Shown: positions 55,261-63,437 of the stretch, one piece after another
How the letters are laid out: every line of letters begins with the position of its first letter
Position numbering within the stretch: position 1 is the first letter of the stretch
Source: Dokdonella_A sp963758365
GTDB taxonomy: Bacteria; Pseudomonadota; Gammaproteobacteria; Xanthomonadales; Rhodanobacteraceae
Direction of reading: 5' to 3'
Assembly (NCBI GenBank): GCA_963758365.1
Contig: CAVWVB010000001.1
Span: 2,790,001 to 2,854,000, forward strand
Length of the DNA stretch: 64,000 bases
The notes under the pieces: model-generated
Told to the model about the DNA's origin: nothing
Databases searched by the model: none
The model's input: the letters and a program-made list of their open reading frames with translations, nothing else
Position numbers and translations under genes: made by a program

Positions 55261-56880
55261 TCAGCCGCGTTTCATCGAGCCGAAGAACTCGTCGTTCGTC
55301 TTCGTGTTCTTCATCTTGTCGAGCATGAATTCCATCGCGGCGAGTTCGTCCATCGGATGCAGCAGCTTGCGCAGGATCCAGATCTTCTGCAGCTGGTCCG
55401 GTTCGATCAGCAATTCCTCGCGGCGCGTGCCGGAGCGGTTGATGTCGATTGCCGGATACACGCGTTTCTCGGAAATGCGCCTGTTGAGGTGAACTTCCAT
55501 GTTGCCGGTGCCCTTGAACTCCTCATAGATGACTTCGTCCATCTTCGAACCGGTTTCAACGAGCGCAGTCGCGATGATCGTCAGCGAGCCCCCCTCCTCG
55601 ACGTTGCGGGCGGCGCCGAAGAACCGCTTCGGCCGCTGCAGCGCATTCGCGTCGACACCGCCGGTGAGAACCTTGCCGGAACTCGGCACGACCGTGTTGT
55701 AGGCACGCGCGAGTCGCGTGATCGAGTCGAGCAGGATCACCACGTCCTTCTTGTGCTCGACGAGCCGCTTCGCGCGCTCGATCACCATCTCGGCAACCTG
55801 TACATGACGAACCGCGGGCTCGTCGAACGTCGAGGCGACGACTTCGGCGCGCACGCCACGCTGCATCTCGGTGACTTCCTCGGGCCGTTCGTCGATGAGC
55901 AGGATGATCAGGTGCGCGTCCGGATGGTTGTGCACGATCGCCTGGGCGACGTTCTGCAGCATCATCGTCTTGCCGGCCTTCGGCTGGCTGACGATCAGGC
56001 CGCGCTGGCCGCGACCGATCGGAGCGACGAGGTCGAGGATGCGTCCGGTAATGTCCTCGCTCGACCCGTTGCCACGCTCGAGATGAAACGCCTTGCGCGG
56101 GAACAGCGGTGTCAGATTTTCGAACAGGACCTTGTTCTTCGACGCTTCCGGCGGCTCGCCGTTGATATTGTCGACCTTGAGCAGCGCGAAATAGCGCTCG
56201 CCTTCCTTGGGCGGTCTGACGCGACCGGTAATGTAGTCTCCGGTGCGCAGATTGAAGCGACGGATCTGCGACGGCGACACATAGATATCGTCGGGACCTG
56301 CGAGGTAGGACGCATCGAAGCCGCGCAGGAAGCCGAAACCATCCTGCAGGATTTCGAGTACACCTTCGCCGTAGATGCCGCCGCCGGCACGCGCATGCGC
56401 CTTGAGGATGAAGAAGACGATGTCCTGTTTGCGCGCGCGCGCAACCCCCTCCTGCACGCCGAGGGTTTCGGCGAGCGTGAGCAGTTCAGCGGCATTCTTG
56501 CGCTTGAGTTCGTTGAGATCGATCAGCGGACCGTTGCCGCCGCCATTCTTCGACTCGTCGTATTCCTCGTCGTCGTTCGCATTGCGGCCCTGCGGATTGT
56601 TGCCGCCGCCGTGGCGACCGCCACGACGGTCGCGGCGACCCCGGCGGCCCGGACCCTGACCTGGCTGCGACTGGCCACCCTGACCGGACGGCGGATTGAC
56701 CGCATTGCCGTCCGCGTTCGCATCCCCGCCATCGCCGGCGGTTTCGTTCGGACCGCTCTGCGCGCTCGCCGCTTCGCGCGGTGCCTGCGTCGGCTGGCCG
56801 CGCGGACTCTTTTGTCTGGACTCGGCACGGCCTTGGGCCGCGACATCGGGGCCGCTATCGTTCGTTTCGTTTTCGGACAC
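55261..56880 (-). CDS. rho: Transcription termination factor Rho with long N-terminal extension
   Basis: A 539-residue hexameric RNA helicase that ends transcription. Residues ~1-115 are a disordered, Gly/Asn/Arg/Gln-rich insertion with RGG-like runs (GRRGRRDRRGGRHGGGNN) absent from the 419-residue E. coli Rho. The N-terminal domain follows (LNELKRKNAAELL), then the RNA-binding cold-shock domain (GVLEILQDGFGFLR) and the ATPase with P-loop SQPKAGKTMM (~290), Walker B VVILLDSITRLARAYN and the Q/R-loop region. GTG at 56880 with GAGGA 8 bases upstream is the only sensible start. It is 246 bases downstream of trxA, with a hairpin in between. Confidence 0.96.
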   Translation of the reverse strand: MSENETNDSGPDVAAQGRAESRQKSPRGQPTQAPREAASAQSGPNETAGDGGDANADGNAVNPPSGQGGQSQPGQGPGRRGRRDRRGGRHGGGNNPQGRNANDDEEYDESKNGGGNGPLIDLNELKRKNAAELLTLAETLGVQEGVARARKQDIVFFILKAHARAGGGIYGEGVLEILQDGFGFLRGFDASYLAGPDDIYVSPSQIRRFNLRTGDYITGRVRPPKEGERYFALLKVDNINGEPPEASKNKVLFENLTPLFPRKAFHLERGNGSSEDITGRILDLVAPIGRGQRGLIVSQPKAGKTMMLQNVAQAIVHNHPDAHLIILLIDERPEEVTEMQRGVRAEVVASTFDEPAVRHVQVAEMVIERAKRLVEHKKDVVILLDSITRLARAYNTVVPSSGKVLTGGVDANALQRPKRFFGAARNVEEGGSLTIIATALVETGSKMDEVIYEEFKGTGNMEVHLNRRISEKRVYPAIDINRSGTRREELLIEPDQLQKIWILRKLLHPMDELAAMEFMLDKMKNTKTNDEFFGSMKRG

Positions 56881-56984
56881 GGGCAATCCTCGCTGGGCGC
56901 CGTCGGTGGGACAGGAAGGAGGGAAGGAACTGGAAGAGAAGCGGGCGGAGCGGCAGGCACTCCGGGCGCTGAGGATCACGTTAG

Positions 56985-57012
56985 CACCGCTGGACGCGAG
57001 CGTCCAGCGGTG
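56985..57012 (-). terminator. 12-bp hairpin between trxA and rho
   Basis: CACCGCTGGACG, loop CGAG, CGTCCAGCGGTG: a perfect stem about 115 bases after the trxA stop and 105 bases before the rho start. On the minus strand it is followed by CTAACGTGATCC, not a U-tract. It may partly terminate trxA transcription or form the rho leader, where autoregulation is expected. Confidence 0.45.
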
Positions 57013-57126
57013 CGGCAGGGAATCGGGGATCGAAAATCGGAAGTCGGCAGAACCTGGCCGGTGCCCTCGCGTACTGAAAACCGACTGGTCCGCGACCTGG
57101 ACGTTTCGCGACTCGCGATCGCCGCC

Positions 57127-57486
57127 TCACTTGCCGGCGACTTGCGTTTCCCGATTCCCGGCTATCGTCTTGTCGATCAACTGCGCGAGCTGGCTCTTGC
57201 TCACCGCACCGATCTGGGTCGCCTCGACCTTGCCGTCCTTGAAGATCATCAGGGTCGGAATGCCGCGCACGTTGTAGTTTCGCGGCGTCTGCTGATTCTC
57301 GTCGATATTGATCTTGGCGACTTTCAGCTTGCCCTTGTAGGTCGCGGCAAGGTCATCGAGGATCGGCGAAATCATCTTGCATGGGCCGCACCATTCGGCC
57401 CAGAAATCGACGAGTACCGGTTCGGCGGACTTGAGGACATCCTGCTCGAACTGGTCGTCGCTGACGTGCGAAACATGCTCGCTCAC
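57127..57486 (-). CDS. trxA: Thioredoxin
   Basis: A 119-residue disulfide reductase with the active site AEWCGPCKMI (C33, C36) and the cis-Pro loop VRGIPTLMIF near residue 78, both canonical. GTG at 57486 with GGAG 8 bases upstream is the start; longer frames add unrelated residues. The trxA-rho order on the same strand with rhlB divergent is typical of gammaproteobacteria. The 246-base gap before rho holds a strong hairpin. Confidence 0.97.
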   Translation of the reverse strand: MSEHVSHVSDDQFEQDVLKSAEPVLVDFWAEWCGPCKMISPILDDLAATYKGKLKVAKINIDENQQTPRNYNVRGIPTLMIFKDGKVEATQIGAVSKSQLAQLIDKTIAGNRETQVAGK

Positions 57487-57819
57487 TGGGTTTCTCCGGA
57501 AAAATAAGGAATACAGACGACCGCTCCGAGCTGGCCGTCCGCCAGCGACCGGAACCAACGCGCCGCGCGCCGCTGGCGCGCTTGGGCTACACTCGCGGGG
57601 TTTGGCGGTGCGGGCGGCGCGGATCGAGGCCCGCGACTGCACGGTCTCATTTCAGCCGAAACGATCGACAGGCGCAAGTTTGGGTTGCCGCCGCGCATTG
57701 CAAGAGCGCTGCCCGCCGCCCGTTCCGATGCGGAACCTGCCCACCGCGAAGACGGCTCCTCGTCCAATGGCGCCCGGCCCTGCCGCCGCGCCCCCATCCC
57801 GATCACGCAGAATTCATTA
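57487..57819. other. Divergent intergenic region between trxA and rhlB
   Basis: 333 bases shared by two divergent promoters. The rightward strand has TACACT at 57589-57594 as a candidate rhlB -10 box, leaving a leader of more than 200 bases before the rhlB ATG; such a long untranslated leader would suit helicase autoregulation. No open frame here is convincing. Confidence 0.4.
57589..57594 (+). promoter_or_regulatory. Candidate -10 box for rhlB
   Basis: TACACT within CTTGGGCTACACT. A good -35 is missing; weak support. Confidence 0.3.
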
Positions 57820-59562
57820 ATGTCCCAGCACCCGCTTACCGATATCACGTTCGAAAGTTTCGACCTGCACCCGCTTCTGCTTTCCGGCCTGCACGCCTGC
57901 GGCTTCACGCGCTGCACCCCGATCCAGGCCTTGACCCTGCCGATCGCGCTCGCTGGCCACGACGTCGCGGGCCAGGCGCAGACCGGCACCGGCAAGACCG
58001 GCGCGTTCCTGGTCGCGGTTCTCAACCGGCTCCTGACCCAGCCGGCCGCGACAGACCGCAAACTGACCGATCCGCGCGCGATCTTCATTGCGCCGACCCG
58101 CGAACTGGCGATCCAGATCGACAAGGACTTCCGCGCGATCGGCCGCGACACCGGTCTGACCTCGGCCCTGATCTACGGCGGCATCGACTACGACAAGCAG
58201 CGCGATGCGCTCAAGGCCGGCTGTGACCTGATCATCGCGACGCCCGGACGCCTGATCGACTACCTCAAGCAGCATGTGTTCTCGTTCAATTCGATCGAGG
58301 CGGTCGTGCTCGACGAGGCCGATCGAATGTTCGACCTCGGTTTCATCAAGGACATCCGTTTCCTGTTCCGGCGCATGCCGCCGCGCGAACGGCGCCAGGG
58401 CATGCTCTTTTCCGCGACGCTCAGCCACCGCGTGCTCGAACTTGCCTACGAGCACATGAACAGCCCCGAGAAGGTCGAAGCCGAGACCGAGACGATCACT
58501 GCCGATCGGGTGCGCCAGGTTGTGTATTTTCCGGCCAAGGAAGAGAAACAGCCGCTGCTGATCAAGCTGCTGTCGGGGATCGATGCGCACCGCAGCATCG
58601 TGTTCGTCAACACCAAGATCGCGGTCGAGAAAGTCACCCGCGGGCTGGAGCGCCACGGCTTCACCGTCGCCGCGCTGTCGGGCGATGTTCCACAGGCCAA
58701 GCGCGAACGCCTGCTCGTGAAGTTCCAGAAGGGCGATATCGAGATCCTGGTCGCAACCGACGTCGCTGCGCGCGGCCTGCATATCCCCGATGTGAGCCAC
58801 GTGTTCAACTACGACCTGCCCCACGATGCCGAGGACTACGTGCACCGCATCGGCCGCACTGCGCGCCTCGGCGCCGAGGGCGACGCGATCAGCTTCGCAT
58901 GTGATCTCTACGCGATGGGTCTGCCGGACATCGAGGCCTATATCGAGCAGAAGATTCCGACTGCACCGATCACGCCCGACCTGCTCGTCCTGCCGCCGCG
59001 CCGCGCGACGTCGGCGCAGGCCGTCGATCCGGCCGAGGAAGCAGCCGATGACGCGCGCAACACCGCAGGCCCGCCACCGAAAGGCCGCGATTCGCGCGCA
59101 CCGCAGGCCCGCGAGCAGCGCGAGCGCGGATCGAGACCCGCAACCGCGCGCCGCGGCCCGTCGCGCAGCCCCGCGAAATCCGCGCCTGCGTCGGCAACCG
59201 CGTCGGTGTCGAGCCCGCCCGTCAACGGCAGCGCAGGCGAATCCGCGAACGCGAGCACGATCGCATCCGGCCCGGCACCGACCGCCGCCGACGGCATGCC
59301 GCGCAAGCGCCGCCGGCGTGGAGGGCGCGGCCGCAACCGCCGAGCCGCGGCCGACGCCCCTGCCGCAGCGGCGCCGAAACCGCAACCGGACCCTGGCGCC
59401 GGCAATGGCTCGCGGCCCGAGCGCAAGCCGCGGCGCGAGCGTCCCGCTCTCAAGGAAACCGGCGCCGCGGGCGCCAAACCGGCGCCTCCTGCGCCCGCCC
59501 ACCACGCACCGACCAAGCCGGGATTCCTGCGCCGTATCGCCCGGCTGTTCAGTCCGCACTAG
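57820..59562 (+). CDS. rhlB: DEAD-box RNA helicase RhlB with long basic tail
   Basis: A 580-residue helicase. The core (~1-390) carries the Q motif (FESFDLHPLLLSGLHACGFT, TPIQ), Walker A AQTGTGKT (~50), PTRELAIQ, LDEADRMFD (DEAD), FSATLS (SAT) and HRIGRTAR (motif VI). It matches RhlB, the RNA-degradosome helicase. Residues ~395-580 are disordered and Arg/Pro/Ala-rich with basic clusters (PRKRRRRGGRGRNRR), ending in FLRRIARLFSPH, a likely amphipathic membrane-binding helix. The ATG at 57820 is used because the conserved N-terminus starts there. It is divergent from trxA-rho. Confidence 0.95.
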   Translation: MSQHPLTDITFESFDLHPLLLSGLHACGFTRCTPIQALTLPIALAGHDVAGQAQTGTGKTGAFLVAVLNRLLTQPAATDRKLTDPRAIFIAPTRELAIQIDKDFRAIGRDTGLTSALIYGGIDYDKQRDALKAGCDLIIATPGRLIDYLKQHVFSFNSIEAVVLDEADRMFDLGFIKDIRFLFRRMPPRERRQGMLFSATLSHRVLELAYEHMNSPEKVEAETETITADRVRQVVYFPAKEEKQPLLIKLLSGIDAHRSIVFVNTKIAVEKVTRGLERHGFTVAALSGDVPQAKRERLLVKFQKGDIEILVATDVAARGLHIPDVSHVFNYDLPHDAEDYVHRIGRTARLGAEGDAISFACDLYAMGLPDIEAYIEQKIPTAPITPDLLVLPPRRATSAQAVDPAEEAADDARNTAGPPPKGRDSRAPQAREQRERGSRPATARRGPSRSPAKSAPASATASVSSPPVNGSAGESANASTIASGPAPTAADGMPRKRRRRGGRGRNRRAAADAPAAAAPKPQPDPGAGNGSRPERKPRRERPALKETGAAGAKPAPPAPAHHAPTKPGFLRRIARLFSPH

Positions 59563-59851
59563 CGAAGTGGACCGCCATCGTCGGTCCGGGTGCAGCCGGA
59601 TCGTGGCTGGCCGGGGCTGCCCGAGCAGCAGGTCCCGATGCGGCGAGATCGAGCAAGGCACTGCAGTGGAGGCGAGCGTCGACCGTTCCGGAGGGTCGGC
59701 GCGGGCAACCGCTCGGTTGCCGTCTCTGGACCCGTAGAATTTCGAACGTGCCGTTGCGGCGCGCCGTGCGCTGGCGGAATCTGCGGAGCACGCGGGCCCT
59801 TCGCCGCAGCGCATTTGATACGCTTGGCCGATCTTCATCGCGGAACCCTTC
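59563..59851. other. Intergenic region before the gsp operon
   Basis: 289 bases with no supported gene. It must contain the rhlB transcript end and the promoter of the type II secretion operon. No convincing -35/-10 pair or terminator hairpin with a T-run was found. Confidence 0.35.
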
Positions 59852-60793
59852 TTGCGCATATCCTCGCCCCTGCCGGTGTTCGATCGGGGCCGGACCGCGG
59901 AACTTGCGGCGCTGGTCTGCTGCGGGCTGCTTGCGTTACTCGTGCTGTGGCTGTGCGGACGCCTGGTCTGGGCACTGGTGCCGCGCGACGACACCGCATT
60001 CGACACGCGAGCGCCGCATTCGGCAGCCGATGCGCAGGCCGTCGCGCAGTCCGCATCGATCGCGCGCTGGCACCTGTTCGGACAGACCCCGTCACGGCCC
60101 GGCAGCGGACCAGGCGCGCCCGCGACGACGCTTTCAATGATCCTGCGCGGCACGTTCGCAGGCGCCGATCCGAAAAGCGGCATCGCGGTGATCGCCGATG
60201 CAGGCGACGGCGAGCGCGCGTATCGAGTCGGCGACGAAATCAGCGCCGGAGTGCGACTTGCCCGCGTGCATGCCGATCACGTCGTGCTGGCCCATGACGG
60301 GATCGAGGAAACCTTGACCTTGCCGCGCGACAGCAATCTGGCACCGGCCGACGCCGTGCGCCCGACCCCGGCCACGGTGACCGGGCGCGCGGCGCAACGC
60401 GTCGCAGCAGCGACCACAGACAGCAGCCCTGCACAAGCGACCGCTGGCGCGCCAGCCGGCCGCGAACAGGTGATCAGGGCGCCGAGCGATTGGCAGCAGA
60501 CCGTTGCGCAGCTGCAGCAGAATCCCGCGGACCTGATGCGACGCGTGCAGATCGTTCCGGTACTCGACGGCACGCGGATCACCGGCATGCGCCTCGCGGC
60601 CGGCAGCGACAGCGCGCTGATCGGCCGGATCGGCCTGCTGCCCGGCGATGTCGTGACCTCGGTGAACGGCCGGCCGGTCGATTCGCTGGCCAGCGGCCAG
60701 CAGATCATGGCCAGCCTCGCCAATGCGGCCTCGGTCAGGGTGACTGTTCTGCGCAACGGAAAACCGACCGACATCACGGTCGGCCTGAAATGA
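59852..60793 (+). CDS. gspC: Type II secretion system protein GspC
   Basis: A 313-residue inner-membrane protein linking the inner-membrane platform to the GspD secretin. A single N-terminal helix (residues ~18-42, LAALVCCGLLALLVLWLCGRL) is followed by the homology region (~75-150, WHLFGQTPS and LRGTFAGADPKSGIAVIADA), an Ala/Thr-rich linker and a C-terminal PDZ domain (~230-313, LPGDVVTSVNGRPVDSLASG). The PDZ form is the GspC rather than PulC-coiled-coil type. Its TGA overlaps an ATG (ATGA) of the next frame, so gspD translation is probably coupled. It is the first gene of the operon here. Confidence 0.93.
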   Translation: MRISSPLPVFDRGRTAELAALVCCGLLALLVLWLCGRLVWALVPRDDTAFDTRAPHSAADAQAVAQSASIARWHLFGQTPSRPGSGPGAPATTLSMILRGTFAGADPKSGIAVIADAGDGERAYRVGDEISAGVRLARVHADHVVLAHDGIEETLTLPRDSNLAPADAVRPTPATVTGRAAQRVAAATTDSSPAQATAGAPAGREQVIRAPSDWQQTVAQLQQNPADLMRRVQIVPVLDGTRITGMRLAAGSDSALIGRIGLLPGDVVTSVNGRPVDSLASGQQIMASLANAASVRVTVLRNGKPTDITVGLK

Positions 60794-60822
60794 TTCGTCT
60801 CTGCAACAGGGGGCTTTTCGCA

Positions 60823-62913
60823 ATGCACCGCAAACTCATGCCGGTCCTGCTCGCGGTGCTCGCCGGTGTCTTCCCCGCCATCGCCTGTCTGCCCCGTGCC
60901 GGGCACGCTCAGGCAGCCGCGAATCCGCCCACGCCCGGTCACATCGCGACCGCGGACGGCCGCCACACGCTCAATCTCAAGGACGCCGACATCCAGGCCC
61001 TGATCGCGACGGTCAGCGAGATCACCGGCAAGAACTTCATCGTCGGTCCGACCGTGCAGGGCAAGGTCACGGTGATATCGGCCCGACCGATGAAACCGGA
61101 CGAGATCTACGACGTGTTCCTTTCGGTGCTGCGCGTACATGGCTACGCGGCCGTGGGTTCGGGGAGCATGATCAAGATCGTGCCCGAGGTCGTCGCCCAG
61201 CAGGACGGCGCGTCTCCGGTCGGCGCGATCGGCACCCGCGCGTCTGACGAACTGGTCACCCAGATCGTACCCGTCAAGCATGTCTCGGCGACCGAGCTCG
61301 TGCCGATTCTGCGTCCGCTGATGCCACAGGGAGGCCAGTTGATTGCGCACGCCGCTTCGAACTCGCTGGTGATCTCCGATCGCGCCGGCAACGTCGAGCG
61401 CCTGGTCGGCATCATCCAGCGCATCGACACCGTGTCCGATGCGCAGGTCGAGATGATCCCGCTCGCGCATGCGAATGCGGCCGAGATGGCGCGCACGCTG
61501 ACCATGCTGGCCGAGGACAAGACTGCACCCGCGAACGGCGAGAGTGCCCGCGTGTTCGCCGACACGCGCACGAACTCGATCCTGCTCGCGGGCGCGAAGA
61601 GCGCGCGCCTGCGCATGCGCGCGCTGATCGCGCATCTGGACACGCCGATCAGCGATGGCGGCGATACCCAGGTCATCTATCTGCACTACGCGAATGCGAA
61701 GGACCTCGTGCCGATCCTCGACGGAGTCGCCGCGACCCTGTCCGGCATCGCGCCGCCGACCGCGACAAAGAGCGGCGACGGAGCCGGCGGCAGCAGCGCG
61801 CCAGCGACGATCCAGGCCCATGCGGAGACCAACGCGCTGATCATCAGCGCGCCGCCCGCGATCTTTCGTTCTCTTGCCGCGGTTGTCCGCCAGCTCGACA
61901 TCCGCCGCAATCAGGTGCTCATCGAGGCCGTGATCGCCGAAGTCTCCGACCAGACCGCGAGCGAACTCGGGGTGCAGTGGCAGGTGCCGCTCGGCAACGG
62001 CAACCACGTCGTGGGCGGAACCAATTTCACGGGCACGTCACCGGGAAACAACATCCTGACAGCTGCGCAGAATCCGCTCGGCGTCGGCAACGGATTCAAT
62101 CTCGGCTACATCGACGGCACGGTCACGGTCGCGGGTCGCCAGATCCTGCGTCTCGGCGCGCTCGTGACCGCGCTGCGCAGCGACGGCAAGTCCAACATCC
62201 TGTCGACGCCCTCGGTGCTGACGCTCGACAACCAGGAAGCGGAGATCAAGGTCGCCCAGGAAGTGCCGTTCCTGACCGGCCAGTACACGACCGCGAGCAC
62301 GACCTCGAATACGACCACCGGCAATGCGATCAGCAATCCGTTCCAGACCATCGAGCGCAAGGATGTCGGCCTCGTGCTCAAGGTCAAGCCGCAGATCAAC
62401 GAGGGTGAATCGGTGCGCCTGGACATCCACCAGGAGGTCTCTTCGCTGGCGCCCCCGGTCAGCGGCGCGGTGGACCTGATCACCAACAAGCGCGAACTGA
62501 CCACCAGCGTGCTGGTCAAGGACGATTCGCTGCTCGTGCTCGGCGGACTCATCGACAACCAGGCCAAGGACAACGTGCAGAAGGTGCCCGGACTCGGCAG
62601 CATCCCGCTGATCGGCAACCTGTTCCGCTACCGTACGAACGATCACACCAAGCGCGACCTCATGGTGTTCCTGCATCCGAAGATCCTGCGCGATGCGACC
62701 ACCGAAGCCGCTGTCTCGAGCGAGAAATACAACTACATGCGCACCGAGCAATTGCAGATGCGCGAGGAGAACTGGCCGATCACGCCGAGCTCGCAGCGAC
62801 CGATGCTGCCTGAGGTCCACGATTTCCTCGCCAGCCCGACGCTCGACGGCCAGCCCGGCCTGCCGCGACCGGTGCCCGTGCAGCCGGCGGCTCCGGCGGA
62901 CCAGCGGAACTAG
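60823..62913 (+). CDS. gspD: Type II secretion outer-membrane secretin GspD
   Basis: A 696-residue secretin forming the outer-membrane pore. A signal peptide (MHRKLMPVLLAVLAGVFPAI) is followed by N0 (LNLKDADIQALIATVSEITG), N1-N3 ring-building domains (KTAPANGESARVFADTRTNS; RRNQVLIEAVIAEVSDQTAS) and the secretin barrel (EVPFLTGQYTT; LVLGGLIDNQAKDNVQKVPG) ending in a Pro-rich S domain. ATG at 60823 with AGGGGG 9 bases upstream is chosen; the ATGA-coupled ATG at 60790 adds 11 residues and is possible. It lacks a lipobox, so it may need a pilotin or reach the outer membrane by itself. Confidence 0.95.
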   Translation: MHRKLMPVLLAVLAGVFPAIACLPRAGHAQAAANPPTPGHIATADGRHTLNLKDADIQALIATVSEITGKNFIVGPTVQGKVTVISARPMKPDEIYDVFLSVLRVHGYAAVGSGSMIKIVPEVVAQQDGASPVGAIGTRASDELVTQIVPVKHVSATELVPILRPLMPQGGQLIAHAASNSLVISDRAGNVERLVGIIQRIDTVSDAQVEMIPLAHANAAEMARTLTMLAEDKTAPANGESARVFADTRTNSILLAGAKSARLRMRALIAHLDTPISDGGDTQVIYLHYANAKDLVPILDGVAATLSGIAPPTATKSGDGAGGSSAPATIQAHAETNALIISAPPAIFRSLAAVVRQLDIRRNQVLIEAVIAEVSDQTASELGVQWQVPLGNGNHVVGGTNFTGTSPGNNILTAAQNPLGVGNGFNLGYIDGTVTVAGRQILRLGALVTALRSDGKSNILSTPSVLTLDNQEAEIKVAQEVPFLTGQYTTASTTSNTTTGNAISNPFQTIERKDVGLVLKVKPQINEGESVRLDIHQEVSSLAPPVSGAVDLITNKRELTTSVLVKDDSLLVLGGLIDNQAKDNVQKVPGLGSIPLIGNLFRYRTNDHTKRDLMVFLHPKILRDATTEAAVSSEKYNYMRTEQLQMREENWPITPSSQRPMLPEVHDFLASPTLDGQPGLPRPVPVQPAAPADQRN

Positions 62914-62918
62914 CCGGC

Positions 62919-63437
62919 ATGCTTGCGGCGGCCGCTCCGGACAGCGCGATCTATCGCGTGAATTACGGCGGTTTCATCAAGGTGATGACCGCGATCAGCA
63001 CGATCGTGCTCCTCGGCATCGCCACCCTCGGGGTCGTGCTGCATCGCGGCCATCTCGCCGTTCTGACCATCACGACGCTGCTGCCCCCGGCCTTGCTGAT
63101 CGGGACCGGTCTGTTCGCCGTCCTTCGCTACGAGATCGATCGCGACGGCCTTCGTGTGGTGAGACCGATCGGACGCAAACTCGTCACCTCGCGGGTAACG
63201 TCCGTGGTTGCCGATGACAAGGCGCTGCAGGGTGCGTTCCGCACGTTCGGCAACGGCGGCATGTTCTCGCTCAATGGCTGGTTCCGCCTGCGCCGGTACG
63301 GCACCTGCAGGCTGTGGGTAACCGACCTGCGAAACCTCGTCGTGATCCACGGCGACCGCGGCTGTGTGGTCGTGTCGCCCGCGCAACGCGAAAGTTTCAT
63401 CAGCGCGCTGACTGCGCAACTCGGAGCAACCGCGTGA
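62919..63437 (+). CDS. Bacterial PH-like membrane protein inside the gsp operon
   Basis: A 172-residue protein with two N-terminal transmembrane helices (residues ~18-42 and ~48-70) followed by a cytoplasmic or periplasmic beta-rich domain that resembles bacterial PH domains (bPH_5 type): RYEIDRDGLRVVRPIGRKL, ALQGAFRTFGNGGMFSLNGW, YGTCRLWVTDLRNLVVIHGD. It begins 5 bases after the gspD stop, and its TGA overlaps the gspE GTG (GTGA), so it is fully embedded in the secretion operon. It is not a known core T2SS component; a role in positioning or regulating the platform is inference. Helix and domain calls are by eye. Confidence 0.8.
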   Translation: MLAAAAPDSAIYRVNYGGFIKVMTAISTIVLLGIATLGVVLHRGHLAVLTITTLLPPALLIGTGLFAVLRYEIDRDGLRVVRPIGRKLVTSRVTSVVADDKALQGAFRTFGNGGMFSLNGWFRLRRYGTCRLWVTDLRNLVVIHGDRGCVVVSPAQRESFISALTAQLGATA

